Positions 19,361 through 29,166 of a DNA stretch of 64,000 nt are shown here, piece after piece (positions within the stretch are counted from its first letter, which is position 1; the number at the start of each line of letters is the position of its first letter). Position numbers and translations under genes: made by a program. The notes beneath the pieces were generated by a model. It was not told the DNA's origin. It did not search any database and worked only from the letters and a program-made list of their open reading frames with translations. The DNA comes from Pyrinomonadaceae bacterium. GTDB taxonomy: Bacteria > Acidobacteriota > Blastocatellia > Pyrinomonadales > Pyrinomonadaceae. The stretch covers positions 1 to 64,000 of the forward strand of contig DASUNM010000027.1 in NCBI GenBank assembly GCA_036277115.1, given 5' to 3'.

Positions 19361-19419
19361 CGTCTTTTCAGTAGGATGCGTGAAGTCTAGCACGTTAGAC
19401 GACGGGAGGTTGAGTTGGG

Positions 19420-20478
19420 TTACGGCTTGAGCGTTACCGGTGAATAGCCCAGCCCATCGGGTTCTTTTCCTGCGGTCAGTCGACCGGCGACTTGCCAGGT
19501 CTTCAGGTCGATCATAGTCACGATGTCAGCGTTGGTATTCGCGACGAACGCGTGCGAGAGTTTGGACGCGACCAGGATTCCCACGGGCACTGGACCCTGG
19601 CCAAACTGATTCCCAAAAATGCGCTGGCCTGAAGTTGCTCCCTCAGCTGCCTTCAATTGCATGGGAATTCGCCGCACTTCTTTCCTGGTCACGGCGTCGA
19701 AGACTGCCACGTCACCAGAACGCGCGTTTGAGACCAGAACGAAACGGCCTCCGGGCGCGAATTTCACGCGAATGGGAAAATCTTTTGACTCGACCGTCGC
19801 TAGTATCTGCAACGTTTTCACGTCGATCACTGAGACGGTATTAGCCGCACGGTTTGTCACCCACACTTCCTTTTCATCGGGTGAGATGTCGATGCCTTCG
19901 GCGCCGGCACCCGTGGCGAGATCCGAAATCTTCTTACGCGTCTTCAGGTCAATGACCGTGACCGAGCCGGATCCAATGTTCGCGACGAAAGCCTTATTGC
20001 TGCGCCGGGCGAGCACGACCATGTGCGAGACGTTCTGATCGGTTGTCACTGCGGCTGCGACTTTTCCGCTCTCAATGTCCACCACCAGCAGAGCCTTGTT
20101 CCCCTCAGCCGTGACGACGATCTCATTTCCGCGCAACCACTCGATGCCATGTGGGCGGCGATATTCGCCGAGATCGATCGTTTTGAGTGTCTTCTTGCCG
20201 GCAACATCAATGACAGTCAGAGAACTTCCCGGAGCCTGCTGAGTGCCGTAGTTTGCGACGACCGCGATCTTGCCGTTGGGCGAGACGGCCACTTCGTGCG
20301 GACCGGCGCCGGTGGGGATGGTGGCCACGGCGGTGTTAGTCGCGACGTTAATCAGCGAGACGGTGTTGTCGGATTTGTTCAGCACCAGCAGCGTGCCCGA
20401 ATCGGCAGCCGCGATCGTGGGCATCGCCGCGACGGCGAGAAGACAAATAACCAGACGGAACAAATTGAAGAGACGCAT
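19420..20478 (-). CDS. YVTN-type beta-propeller repeat protein, exported
   Basis: A 352-residue protein with a signal peptide (cleavage near AIAAADS) and repeated blades of the form ...TVSLINVATNTAVATIPTG..., ...VTVIDLKTRKKISDLATG..., ...VSVIDVKTLQILATV..., each about 42 residues. This is the YVTN/NHL-like seven-bladed propeller family found in many surface and periplasmic proteins. The ATG has a good AAGGAG 7 bases upstream. It sits between the RND adaptor and the DUF5916 genes, all minus strand. The fold is clear; the ligand or role is unknown. Confidence 0.88.
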   Translation of the reverse strand: MRLFNLFRLVICLLAVAAMPTIAAADSGTLLVLNKSDNTVSLINVATNTAVATIPTGAGPHEVAVSPNGKIAVVANYGTQQAPGSSLTVIDVAGKKTLKTIDLGEYRRPHGIEWLRGNEIVVTAEGNKALLVVDIESGKVAAAVTTDQNVSHMVVLARRSNKAFVANIGSGSVTVIDLKTRKKISDLATGAGAEGIDISPDEKEVWVTNRAANTVSVIDVKTLQILATVESKDFPIRVKFAPGGRFVLVSNARSGDVAVFDAVTRKEVRRIPMQLKAAEGATSGQRIFGNQFGQGPVPVGILVASKLSHAFVANTNADIVTMIDLKTWQVAGRLTAGKEPDGLGYSPVTLKP

Positions 20479-20588
20479 AGAAAAACTCCTTAGTCGTTAC
20501 CGATGACGCGCAGCGAGAGTTTACGTGCAGACTGGATCATCTGCCAGTGGTGAGGAACGATCCAGCACGCCGGGGCGAGCGTACCGAC

Positions 20589-23156
20589 TTATCCGCCGAA
20601 GCTCTTCCGAATCAGGTAAGACATCTTGATGAAGAACGTGCGGCCGTTGCGACGAAACCCCGGTTCCAGATCGCCGGTAAATGGATTGAAGCCGTTGCGA
20701 TTGAGATCGTCGTTGTAGCCAGCGTAGAAAGCAGTGCCCGGATTCGGCGTCCAGCCCAGCAGGAATTGGCCACGAACGTTCGATGCCAGCGTGTCGTAGT
20801 CAACGCGCGCGCGCGCAAACCAGAACCGGGTGAACTGATATGTCCCGCGGAAGGCGTAAATGTTGTCGTCAAACGCGACGAGGTTCGTGTCGTAACGACG
20901 GAGACGCGACTTGTTGTAATTCAACGAAAGCTGCAATTTCTCGGTCGGCTTGTAAGTGAAGGAGCCGTTCAAATCCACTGCGAACCCCGGTCCCGGATCG
21001 AGCGCGACTCCCTGTCCAAATTGAAGCGCCGCCGGACTCACGCGCGGATACTTTGGCCCGCCGCCAAAGTCGTAATCCAACGCGCCATGGCCAAAGTTGG
21101 CGAAGAAGCGCATTGAAAATTTCTTGCTCGGCGTGGCGCCGCCGCCGAAGAACCAAACCTTGTTATGCGAAGATCGGGTCGGCTCGCCAAAGAACGCACC
21201 CGCCTGCGCCGCCGTCCGCTTGGCGCCAAATTCTTCCTCGTAAGCCTTCTCGTAACGATCGTCAAACCCGCCACCAAAGAATGATTGCTTTTGGAAATTG
21301 AAGAACAAATGGGCGCCGGACTGCCCGCCCTGAATTCGTCCGTCCCAATCGTAGAGAAGCTGATTGAAGCTTTCGACGTTCCACGATACCAGTCGCGCTT
21401 TCTGTTTCGGAGTCGAATTCCAGGAGATGTAGAAATCGTTCTCGTTTGTGTTGGTGCGACGGACAAAGCCGACATCCGAACGGAAATCGCGCGTGCGGCC
21501 GAACGCGAACGCCTGGATGAACAGGTTGCGACCCGCCTTGTCGAGTTGCGCGAGATAACCGAAACCGTTTCCCTTGCGGTAAACCAGACGGCTTTGACAG
21601 AAGCTTCGCTCACGCCCGGTCAGGCTGGCGCAGGCGGTCGTCCGGTCGAGTTCGGGATCGCGAAAGTAACGATTCGAAGTCGTGCCCACCGTGTGAAGCG
21701 TGAGGGTCGTCTGCTTGTCGAGCTTGAACCGGCCGTCGATGCCGAGGATCTGGTTGTGCTTTTCAATAAAGTTGTATGAGGTTGCCACCAGGCCGACGCG
21801 GCTTTCCTTGCCGACATCTCGGGTCAGGCGTAACACGCCGATGTAGGCCTTCTTGTCCAACAGTGGGAAGTTGAATGAATCGAGTCGCTCGTCGCCGGTG
21901 AATGTTCCCGGACCTCGATCTGCCGCCACCATCAAACCGTAAGATGTGCGCCCTTGCTTGCCCACCCACTTTGCGGCCACGAGTGGATTGATGATCGTGC
22001 GCGTGTGCACGACGTTCAGCGGCAACTGAAAAAGTTCGATGCCTTCAAGAAAGAACGGTCGTTTCTCCTGAAAGAAAATCGGAAAGCGTTGGTTGGTCGT
22101 GACCACCGTCGCGTCGGCTTCGACCTGCGCAAAGTCAGGATTGATGGCAAGGTTAATTGTCGAGGTCGGGTTCAGCGTGTACTTCGCCGTCAATCCGAGA
22201 TCGAATTTGATCGGCTCGTTGACCATCCGGCCCGGATCGTTCGGAATCGGAAGGTAATGCGGCAGCATCTTGCCGGTCTCTGAAACGGTCAGACTGGGAA
22301 TCAGTTCAAGTGTGCGTTCAGTTGAGATGCCTTCGAACCCGGTAATCTTTCCAGCTTGATTCAACAACCCGTTAGTGTCGCGCGAGATAGGCATCCACGA
22401 ATCCTGCTCGCCGTTCAAACGCTGGATGATGCGAAAGATCTGAATGCCCCAAAGTTTCCCCTTGCCGGCTTCGTACCGCAGCGACTTGAACGGAATCGCC
22501 ACTTCAACGACATAGCCATCGCTGGTGATCGACCCTTTCGACTCCATCACGATGTCGACGCTGAAATCGACGTTTACACCTTCGGTGCGAATGCCGTCCA
22601 TCTGTACGCCGAGCGGATTGAACGCGAGCACATACGCCTTCCGCTGGTCGTTGAAGGTGTCGAGCAGCACGCGAATGCTGTCCTCGACCCCGTTGAGAAC
22701 GTCGTCGCGTTTGGCGATCGAGGCGCTGACCTTGTCAGGGTCGTCGAAACAATGAAACGCGATATAGAGAGTCTTTGAATCGTAGCCCATCATCACTTCG
22801 GTGGGCTTCGAAGGCGCTGTATTGTCACCCGGACTGGTTTGATAGAAGTTCTTGAAGGTGGCAGCGCTTTGCCACACGGCATCGTCAAGCCGGCCGTCGA
22901 TCACCGGGGCCTTTTCAAACCTGCCGATGGTAACCGGTTGGCTTTTCTCAGGCGGAAGCACAACGCGTCCTTTTACCGGTGCGGGTGATGTCGCGGCCGT
23001 TGAATCTGTCGGCGAACTAGTGGGTGAGGCAGCAGGAGACGGGGCCGGCGTGGCAGTCGGGGTCGATTTCGCTTGAGCGGTGAAAGCCGCGCAAACAACA
23101 AATGCGGACGCCAGGGCGGATCGGGCAACCCGGAGAAAAGTTTGTGTGCCACTCAT
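20589..23156 (-). CDS. CBM9-like/DUF5916 outer-surface protein, paralogue 1
   Basis: An 855-residue exported protein. The start at 23156 (MSGTQTFLRVARSAL) opens a signal peptide ending near AQAKS, then a Thr/Pro/Ala linker. Next is a carbohydrate-binding family 9-like module (APVIDGRLDDAVWQSA, MGYDSKTLYIAFHCFDD), then a long DUF5916 region rich in alternating hydrophobic strands with a C-terminal phenylalanine-rich end (FFIKMSYLIRKSF), as in outer-membrane beta-barrels. A tandem paralogue lies directly upstream (23307-26018). Likely a surface protein that binds sugar polymers, or an outer-membrane barrel; this is inference from the domain family. Confidence 0.87.
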   Translation of the reverse strand: MSGTQTFLRVARSALASAFVVCAAFTAQAKSTPTATPAPSPAASPTSSPTDSTAATSPAPVKGRVVLPPEKSQPVTIGRFEKAPVIDGRLDDAVWQSAATFKNFYQTSPGDNTAPSKPTEVMMGYDSKTLYIAFHCFDDPDKVSASIAKRDDVLNGVEDSIRVLLDTFNDQRKAYVLAFNPLGVQMDGIRTEGVNVDFSVDIVMESKGSITSDGYVVEVAIPFKSLRYEAGKGKLWGIQIFRIIQRLNGEQDSWMPISRDTNGLLNQAGKITGFEGISTERTLELIPSLTVSETGKMLPHYLPIPNDPGRMVNEPIKFDLGLTAKYTLNPTSTINLAINPDFAQVEADATVVTTNQRFPIFFQEKRPFFLEGIELFQLPLNVVHTRTIINPLVAAKWVGKQGRTSYGLMVAADRGPGTFTGDERLDSFNFPLLDKKAYIGVLRLTRDVGKESRVGLVATSYNFIEKHNQILGIDGRFKLDKQTTLTLHTVGTTSNRYFRDPELDRTTACASLTGRERSFCQSRLVYRKGNGFGYLAQLDKAGRNLFIQAFAFGRTRDFRSDVGFVRRTNTNENDFYISWNSTPKQKARLVSWNVESFNQLLYDWDGRIQGGQSGAHLFFNFQKQSFFGGGFDDRYEKAYEEEFGAKRTAAQAGAFFGEPTRSSHNKVWFFGGGATPSKKFSMRFFANFGHGALDYDFGGGPKYPRVSPAALQFGQGVALDPGPGFAVDLNGSFTYKPTEKLQLSLNYNKSRLRRYDTNLVAFDDNIYAFRGTYQFTRFWFARARVDYDTLASNVRGQFLLGWTPNPGTAFYAGYNDDLNRNGFNPFTGDLEPGFRRNGRTFFIKMSYLIRKSFGG

Positions 23157-23306
23157 GCTGAAAATTAGGTCAGAACCATCCGCCTGAATGGATGGGTCGA
23201 ACACTACTCTCGTTGCGTTTTTTAACCCACCCGCTATCGACCACTCCAGCGCGGCTGCCGCGCCAAAGACCGGGTGCAGGTGGTACTGATCTCACTGCGC
23301 CGCCGG

Positions 23307-26018
23307 CTAGAAGCTCTTGCGGAACAGCCAGGACATCTTGACGAAGTACGTGCGGCTATTGCGCCGGAAGCCCGGCACTATCTGGCTGCTGAATGGATGC
23401 ACAGTGTTGTAGTTCAAATCGTCGTTGTAACCGGCGTAGAACGATTTGCCCGGACTCGGCGTCCAGCCCAACAGGAACTGCGAGCGCGCGCGCGAATTCA
23501 GCGTGTTGTAATCGATGATGGCGCGCGCGAACCAGGCCTTGGTGAATTGATAGGTCCCGCGCCAATTCCAGATGTTGACGTCAAACGCAACTTGACCGGT
23601 GTCATCCCGGACCAGTCTTTGTTTATTGAGGCTCAGCGAAGTGCGAAACTCGTTGGTCGGTTGAAAGGTGATGCCGCCGTTTATTTGCAAAAGGTTTCCG
23701 CGGCCCGGATCCAACGGCACACCAAAACAAAGAGGCGATCGAAGATCCGGCTGATTGGCCGCCGGCGGATCGCACTGACCCGTGGCGACTAGTTGACGTG
23801 CTGCAATTGCGGGTGGACTCACGCGTGGATACTTTGGCAGGTTTCCAAAATCCAAATCGAAGTGTCCCCAGCGGTGCGTAACCTGACCGTTGAATTGGAC
23901 CTTCTTGTTGAAATTTGAGCCGAAGTAACCTGACAGGTGGTGCTTCATCGAAGAACGTTCGTTGTCCGGCCCCCAGAACGTACAACGCGTGGCGCTATTG
24001 CCCCCAAACGGATTACACGGTCGCGCCTCGCGCGTGGCGCCGAATTCGTGATCGAATAAACGTTCCCAGGCCGGCTCATACCAAACACCGACCCAACTGC
24101 TGCGCGGGAGGCTCAACTCAGCCAGGTTCTCGGACTCCCAAATATACATTCGACCCTGCCAGTCGTAATCGACGTGGGTGAAGTTGTGAATGTGATATGA
24201 AACTAACGTCTTCTTTGGATTGCGATCTGAGTTGTAGCGCAGGAACGCAAAATTGAAATTCGAGTTCGGTCGCTGGAAGAATCCGACGTCCGCGCGATAG
24301 TCCTGGGTGAAGCCGTCGCCGCCGAGCTCATATCCCCAGTTCCGGCCGGAAACACTGTAAACCGTGGAGTAGCCAAAACCATTTCCCGTGCGATACCGGG
24401 TGATGCCGTCGTCAGGATCGAAGAAGAAATTCCGCGACGTTGTGCCCAGCGTCTGAAAAGCAAAGACTGTCTGCTTGTTCAGCTTGAAACGGCCGTCGAT
24501 CGCGAGCAGTTGATTGTGCTTCTCGATGAAGTTGTAAGTGGTCGCGAGCATGCCCAGCGTGTTTTCCTTGCCGATGTCACGCTTCAGCCGCAACACGCCG
24601 ATGTAGGCGTTCTTATCGACAAACCGTTCATCGTTACAGACCACGCGCGGATCCAGCGAGCGGCGTTCGAGACACGAGCTGAGCGCTCCGCGCTGATCGG
24701 CGCTGAGATTTCCCGGCCCATTATCGCTCGCCAGGATCAGGCCAAAACTGTTGCGACCGATCTTGCCGGTAGTCTTCACCGCGATGTCCGGATCGACGAT
24801 CGCACGCGTGTGCACGGCGGTAACGCGCGTCTGAAAAATGTCGATGCCTTCCAGAAAGAACGGCCGTTTTTCCGGGAAGAAGATCGGGAACCTTTGGTTG
24901 GCGGTGACGACAAGCTGATCAGCTTCGACCTGCGCGAAGTCGGGATTGATCGCCAGATCGAGAGTTATAGCCGGACTGGGAACGAACTTGAGCGTGAGAC
25001 CCGGGTCGAAACGAAGGCGGTCGTTCACGATCCGGCCGGGGTCAGTCAGCGCCGCCGGGGTGTTCGGGAAGATACCGTACGAACGAACGAACCGGCCGTC
25101 CTGGGAAAGCGTGATACTTGGAACCAGCTCGAGTGTGCGCTCTGTGGAGATTCCCTCGAGTCCCGTGATATGACCGGCCTGATTCATGTTGCCGCTGATG
25201 CTGCGCGAGAATGGCATCCACGAGTCGAGCTCACGGTTGAAGCGCTGGATGCGCCGGAAAAAGTGGACGCCCCACTGTTTGTCTTTGCCGGCTACATACC
25301 GAATCGATTTAAAGGGAATGGCGATCTCGACGTAGTAGCCGGTTTCAGTGATCGTTCCCTTTGAGTCAAACACGACATCGACGCTGAAATCTTCGCCCCG
25401 GCCTTCAGTCAAAATTCCGTCGCCTTGAATGCCTAACGGATTAAAAAAGAATTCAAAGGCGCGGCGCTGATCATTAAACGTGTCGAGGAACATCCCGACA
25501 TAGTCGTCCTGAAAAATGTTGTCGCGTTTAGCCACGGTCGAGCGAATCTTGTCCTGCTCATCGAAAGCACGAAACGCGACGTAGAAGAATTTTTCGTCAT
25601 AGCCGAGCAGGACCTCAGTCGGCTTTGACGGCGCGATGTTGTCACCCGGATCGATCTGATAGAAGTCCTTCAGGACTGCGGCCTCTTTCCAAACTTCATC
25701 ATCAAGCTTTCCATCGATGACGGGCGGCTTACTCAGCTTCGGGACACGGACCGGTTGGGCCTTTTCAGGCGGAAGGACGACGGTGCGGCCGCTGCTGGCT
25801 GCCTTCGCATCAACGCCCGCAGTTGCCGGTGTCGGCGCGGATGCCGGATTGGTGCTCGCCGGGCTGGCAGAAGGACTTGCAGACGGGCTTGCAGTAGCAG
25901 TCTGCGCATAGGCCCCTGAACCGCAAACCACTAAAGCAAAAAAGATGAAAAGCAACCCGGCCACTGTCGCTGGGCGGACAAATGGCAATCCGAGAGAGGG
26001 GAAAATATTGAAGGTCAT
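23307..26018 (-). CDS. CBM9-like/DUF5916 outer-surface protein, paralogue 2
   Basis: A 903-residue paralogue of the downstream gene with the same order: signal peptide (cleavage near AYAQT), Ser/Pro/Ala linker, CBM9-like module (PPVIDGKLDDEVWKEA, LGYDEKFFYVAFRAFDE), and DUF5916 barrel-like region ending YFVKMSWLFRKSF. The start at 26018 (MTFNIFPSLG) is chosen because it leads into the signal peptide; the longer frame upstream lacks family similarity. Extra segments relative to paralogue 1 include a Cys-containing loop (CNPFGGNSATRC). Shared landmarks such as FPIFF-EKRPFFLEGI in both indicate a tandem duplication that has since diverged. Confidence 0.87.
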   Translation of the reverse strand: MTFNIFPSLGLPFVRPATVAGLLFIFFALVVCGSGAYAQTATASPSASPSASPASTNPASAPTPATAGVDAKAASSGRTVVLPPEKAQPVRVPKLSKPPVIDGKLDDEVWKEAAVLKDFYQIDPGDNIAPSKPTEVLLGYDEKFFYVAFRAFDEQDKIRSTVAKRDNIFQDDYVGMFLDTFNDQRRAFEFFFNPLGIQGDGILTEGRGEDFSVDVVFDSKGTITETGYYVEIAIPFKSIRYVAGKDKQWGVHFFRRIQRFNRELDSWMPFSRSISGNMNQAGHITGLEGISTERTLELVPSITLSQDGRFVRSYGIFPNTPAALTDPGRIVNDRLRFDPGLTLKFVPSPAITLDLAINPDFAQVEADQLVVTANQRFPIFFPEKRPFFLEGIDIFQTRVTAVHTRAIVDPDIAVKTTGKIGRNSFGLILASDNGPGNLSADQRGALSSCLERRSLDPRVVCNDERFVDKNAYIGVLRLKRDIGKENTLGMLATTYNFIEKHNQLLAIDGRFKLNKQTVFAFQTLGTTSRNFFFDPDDGITRYRTGNGFGYSTVYSVSGRNWGYELGGDGFTQDYRADVGFFQRPNSNFNFAFLRYNSDRNPKKTLVSYHIHNFTHVDYDWQGRMYIWESENLAELSLPRSSWVGVWYEPAWERLFDHEFGATREARPCNPFGGNSATRCTFWGPDNERSSMKHHLSGYFGSNFNKKVQFNGQVTHRWGHFDLDFGNLPKYPRVSPPAIAARQLVATGQCDPPAANQPDLRSPLCFGVPLDPGRGNLLQINGGITFQPTNEFRTSLSLNKQRLVRDDTGQVAFDVNIWNWRGTYQFTKAWFARAIIDYNTLNSRARSQFLLGWTPSPGKSFYAGYNDDLNYNTVHPFSSQIVPGFRRNSRTYFVKMSWLFRKSF

Positions 26019-26218
26019 TAGGTGCTGGCTCCGCGGCGCTTCGGCTATTACACGAAATGAGTGCGCCAAAGGTTCCCCGAAAATGAAGTGGAAGTTCGGT
26101 GTATGAAAACGATTCCCGCCGCCGTGATGAACCGGTTGCATTGATGAGCGAGTTTACGCCCGGGTTGGCTTGATTGTTTGTAAAGAGTTGTAAAGTTGGG
26201 GCGAAATGCCGCTTGGGG

Positions 26219-26602
26219 CTAAGCCGCCTTCTTTGTGTTCTGAGACTTGAGCAGCCGTTCGACCGTGGCAAGGAAGCTTTGGGGATTGAGTGGCTTTGGC
26301 TCGTAGGCGTTCGCGCCCAGCTGAAGTGCGAAGGTGGCGGTGCCGGTCCCGAACGCGGTCGTCACCAGGATTGGCGTCTGCTCAAGCGTGGGAGTGTCGC
26401 GCACGCGGCGCACAACGTGAACGCCGTCTGCGCCTGGCATCTGGATGTCGGTGACTATCAGCTCGGGGCGCGTGAAGAGGGCGGCGTCGTAACCAGCAAC
26501 GCCATTATCAGCCACCGAAACCTCGTGGCCGCGCGCTTCCAGCGCCATCCGCATCAACTCGCGCGCGACATCATCATCTTCAATTACTAAGATCCTGGAC
26601 AT
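26219..26602 (-). CDS. Single-domain response regulator (CheY-like)
   Basis: A 127-residue receiver domain with no output domain. The acidic pocket (VIEDDD near 6-11), phospho-acceptor aspartate in ELIVTDIQMPG, conserved Thr/Ser position (LVTTAFG) and lysine in YEPKPLN are all present, so it should be phosphorylatable. It ends with a short Lys-rich tail. It has its own position between the DUF5916 genes and a small secreted protein, with no histidine kinase beside it. Partner kinase and output are unknown; it probably signals through protein contact. Confidence 0.92.
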   Translation of the reverse strand: MSRILVIEDDDVARELMRMALEARGHEVSVADNGVAGYDAALFTRPELIVTDIQMPGADGVHVVRRVRDTPTLEQTPILVTTAFGTGTATFALQLGANAYEPKPLNPQSFLATVERLLKSQNTKKAA

Positions 26603-26701
26603 AGTAACGCCTGAAACCTGGCTCCATCCTTCTCTCTTGTACGTCTAGTAAAGTGCGATTTGGGTCGCGCTTCCGCGGTTTTCGCAACGGAGGCAGGGCA
26701 T

Positions 26702-26740
26702 AAAAAAAGCGTGAGCGAAGCTTAGCCTCACTCACGCTTT
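26702..26740 (-). terminator. Intrinsic terminator of the small secreted protein gene
   Basis: On the minus strand, AAAGCGTGAG pairs with CTCACGCTTT over a 15-base loop and is followed by a run of T residues (A7 at 26702-26708 on the plus strand). It lies about 30 bases after the stop of the 26769-27239 gene. Confidence 0.85.
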
Positions 26741-26768
26741 CCTGCTGGGGTTAGGATCTAATGGTTAA

Positions 26769-27239
26769 TTAGTAGCCGGCATAGCCGTCATCATACCCGT
26801 TCTCAAATGCCTCACGGTAATATCGTTGGTACAGACCACGATCGCCGAGCCTTGAGCTGTAGTCACGCGTCGCCTTCTGAAAATTGCTTTCGTCACGGAA
26901 GTCGAAGCGTTCGCGATTGTTGCGATCCTTGCGGCCTTCCTTCGCGCCGTCCGCGAAGCCCGCGTTCAAAGCCGTCTGCCGCAGATCAAATGACCCGCCC
27001 AGATCCGGATAGCCATCGCTGAATCTGCCGTCGCGCCGGTTGCGATCCCATCGACGACCCCGCCGATCATCGCGTCGATCACGATTCTGTTCGACCCGAT
27101 TATCGCGGCGATTGCGATTCCACCAGTCATCGTTCTGCTGTGCCTGAGCGGTCCCACTCGACATTACAAACATGCCCGCGAAAAACAGTCCCAGGATTAA
27201 GCCACCTAAAGTACGTTTGAAATAATTTGTCTTCATCAT
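26769..27239 (-). CDS. Small exported Arg/Asp-rich protein of unknown function
   Basis: A 156-residue protein. The start at 27239 is fixed by GGAGG seven bases upstream. A signal peptide (MMKTNYFKRTLGGLILGLFF..., cleavage near AQAQQ) is followed by a low-complexity stretch of Arg, Asp and Asn (about 38-75) and a region with Gly-Tyr/Phe-Asp-Gly spacing (NAGFADGAKEGRKDR, FENGYDDGYAGY). Proteins with such repeats occur in many acidobacteria, but I know of no assigned function. The gene is monocistronic: it has its own terminator (26702-26740) and a divergent neighbour. The charge pattern suggests interaction with the envelope or a polyanion, as speculation. Confidence 0.75.
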   Translation of the reverse strand: MMKTNYFKRTLGGLILGLFFAGMFVMSSGTAQAQQNDDWWNRNRRDNRVEQNRDRRDDRRGRRWDRNRRDGRFSDGYPDLGGSFDLRQTALNAGFADGAKEGRKDRNNRERFDFRDESNFQKATRDYSSRLGDRGLYQRYYREAFENGYDDGYAGY

Positions 27240-27410
27240 CGTTGACCCTCCACCGGGTATGCACCGCAATGAACATGCCAGAGCCCTTGGAGCTATAACA
27301 GCCTTGTTTTCATCCCATATCGTGTCGGTTTAGACGACACCAAGCGCAAAAAGAATACGGTATTCGAATGCAGTTGACTCGCTGCCCGATCTGTCGTAGA
27401 AGCAGCATCT

Positions 27411-27803
27411 GTGAACACACCACCAGAAAAGACTTTCGAGACTGAGCAGCTTTTGCGGCACATGAACGAAGAGTGGATAAAGGCTTTATCGAACCGCGAC
27501 GGCGCCACTCTCGATCGGCTTATGGCTGATGATTTTGTGTTCAGTTACCCGCTCGAAGGGGATGACAAAGCTCAGTTCATCGCGGACTGCGTGGGGGGTA
27601 ATCTGACCGTCAAACACATTCATCGCGATCAAATCAGCGTGCGGGTGTTCGGCCCGACTGCGACACTGACGGCGCGTGATACCACGAACTGGATTTATCA
27701 TGGGCGCGAGTTGTCGGGCCAATACAAAATTCTCAACGTCTATTCAAAACGCGACGGCGAATGGAAGCTGTGCGCCCTGCAGGCCTGCCCAATCAATCCT
27801 TAA
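27411..27803 (+). CDS. NTF2-like/SnoaL-type protein (DUF4440 kind)
   Basis: A 130-residue single-domain protein of the cone-shaped NTF2-like fold. The pattern LLRHMNEEWIKALSNRDGATLDRLMADDFVFSYP at the N-terminus (in part) and the final strand YKILNVYSKRDGEWKLCALQ match the DUF4440 group. The frame starts at a GTG with no strong ribosome binding site, so the start is uncertain. It lies 8 bases before rsmB and may be co-transcribed. Members are enzymes or ligand-binding proteins of varied function; none can be assigned here. Confidence 0.8.
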   Translation: MNTPPEKTFETEQLLRHMNEEWIKALSNRDGATLDRLMADDFVFSYPLEGDDKAQFIADCVGGNLTVKHIHRDQISVRVFGPTATLTARDTTNWIYHGRELSGQYKILNVYSKRDGEWKLCALQACPINP

Positions 27804-27811
27804 TCTAAGTG

Positions 27812-29152
27812 ATGACCGTTGCACCCGCACGCCGCTCGGCGCTTGAAATTCTGCGCAGAGTCGAAACGGAATTCGCGTACGCGTCAGTGCTGCTGGCGGC
27901 GCTGGATTCGAGCATGCGCGAAGACGATCGCGCGCTGTGTCATGAATTGGTCCTGGGGGTCCTGCGGCGAAAGCTGTGGCTGGACAAAACCATCGAACAC
28001 TTTGGCGAGCGCAAGATCCAGAAGTTGGATCCGGCTGTGCGTCTGGCGCTTGAGATCGGTCTGTATCAGCTTCGATTTCTGACGCGCGTGCCCGCCTCTG
28101 CGGCCGTGAACGAATCAGTGAATTTCGTGCGGGCGTCGCGCGTGAAATCAGCCGCGGGATTCGTTAACGCCGTATTACGCCGCGCCACGCGCGAGCCTGA
28201 CTACGATCCGGTCACCGCGCTTTCCGATCCTCTCGAGAAGCTATCGATCGCGACTTCGCATCCGTCGTGGCTGATTGAGCGCTGGGTCCAGGCGTTCGGG
28301 TTTGATGAAGCAGCAGCGTTCGCGCGCGCGAATAATCAAGCCGCGCCAACGGCGGTTCGCTTCACCGCAAAAGCCGCGCGGGACGAAGGCGCAGCCGAGC
28401 GAGTCCGGCAAACCTTACGAGACGCTGGCGCCGAGGTCATCGCATCCCAAATTGCCCCTGATGCGTGGCGTGTCATGGGCGCCTCGCATGTCGTCCGGGA
28501 ATTGGCCAACGAGGGGCTCATCTATTTGCAGGATGAAGCCTCGCAGTTACTCGCACATCTGCTTGATGTCGGCCGGAATCAGCGCGTGCTCGATTTGACG
28601 GCTGCACCCGGAAGCAAAGCAACGCACATTGCGGCTCTCGCGCCGTCTGCAACGATCGTCGCCGGCGAAATTCATCCGCACCGCGTCGAAACGATGCGGC
28701 GGCTCGCCGCCAAACAGGAAGCGCGCATTCACATGTTGGTTCACGATGCGACGAAGCCGCTTTCCCTTCCCGACGAATCGTTTGATCGCGTTCTGCTCGA
28801 TGCGCCATGTGCCGGCACCGGGACGCTGCGGCGGAATCCCGAGATTCGATACCGGCTCAAGCCTGACCACATTAGCGAGCTTGCGGACCAACAGAAACAG
28901 ATGCTCGCGTGTGCGACCGCTGTCGTCCGCCCGGGTGGCCGCTTGGTGTACTCAACCTGTTCCGTTGAACCTGAAGAGAATGAGCAAGTCGTCGATCACT
29001 TTGCATCAGCAAATCCGGACTTCAGGCGAATCGATTTGAGCGCGGCATTTTCATCCTTCATCCCTCATCCTTCATCCTTTCCGTTGCGGTTATGGCCGCA
29101 TCGGCAAGGCTGTGACGGGTTCTTTATTACAGCTTATGAAAGGGTCGGTTGA
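27812..29152 (+). CDS. rsmB: 16S rRNA (cytosine-967 C5)-methyltransferase RsmB
   Basis: A 446-residue enzyme with an N-terminal NusB-like RNA-binding domain (about 5-135) and a C-terminal Rossmann methyltransferase. Motifs are the SAM-binding LDLTAAPGSKATH, the PC motif in LLDAPCAGTG (Cys333) and the catalytic cysteine in STCSVEPEENE (Cys383), the pair expected of m5C RNA methyltransferases. It would methylate C967 of 16S rRNA using S-adenosylmethionine. Near the C-terminus, SSFIPHPSSFPL is encoded by a TTCATCC-type short repeat tract (29050-29079) that looks inserted. PASTA and rpe genes follow, a common order in this group. Confidence 0.95.
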   Translation: MTVAPARRSALEILRRVETEFAYASVLLAALDSSMREDDRALCHELVLGVLRRKLWLDKTIEHFGERKIQKLDPAVRLALEIGLYQLRFLTRVPASAAVNESVNFVRASRVKSAAGFVNAVLRRATREPDYDPVTALSDPLEKLSIATSHPSWLIERWVQAFGFDEAAAFARANNQAAPTAVRFTAKAARDEGAAERVRQTLRDAGAEVIASQIAPDAWRVMGASHVVRELANEGLIYLQDEASQLLAHLLDVGRNQRVLDLTAAPGSKATHIAALAPSATIVAGEIHPHRVETMRRLAAKQEARIHMLVHDATKPLSLPDESFDRVLLDAPCAGTGTLRRNPEIRYRLKPDHISELADQQKQMLACATAVVRPGGRLVYSTCSVEPEENEQVVDHFASANPDFRRIDLSAAFSSFIPHPSSFPLRLWPHRQGCDGFFITAYERVG

Positions 29153-29166
29153 ACTTGGTCAGAAGG

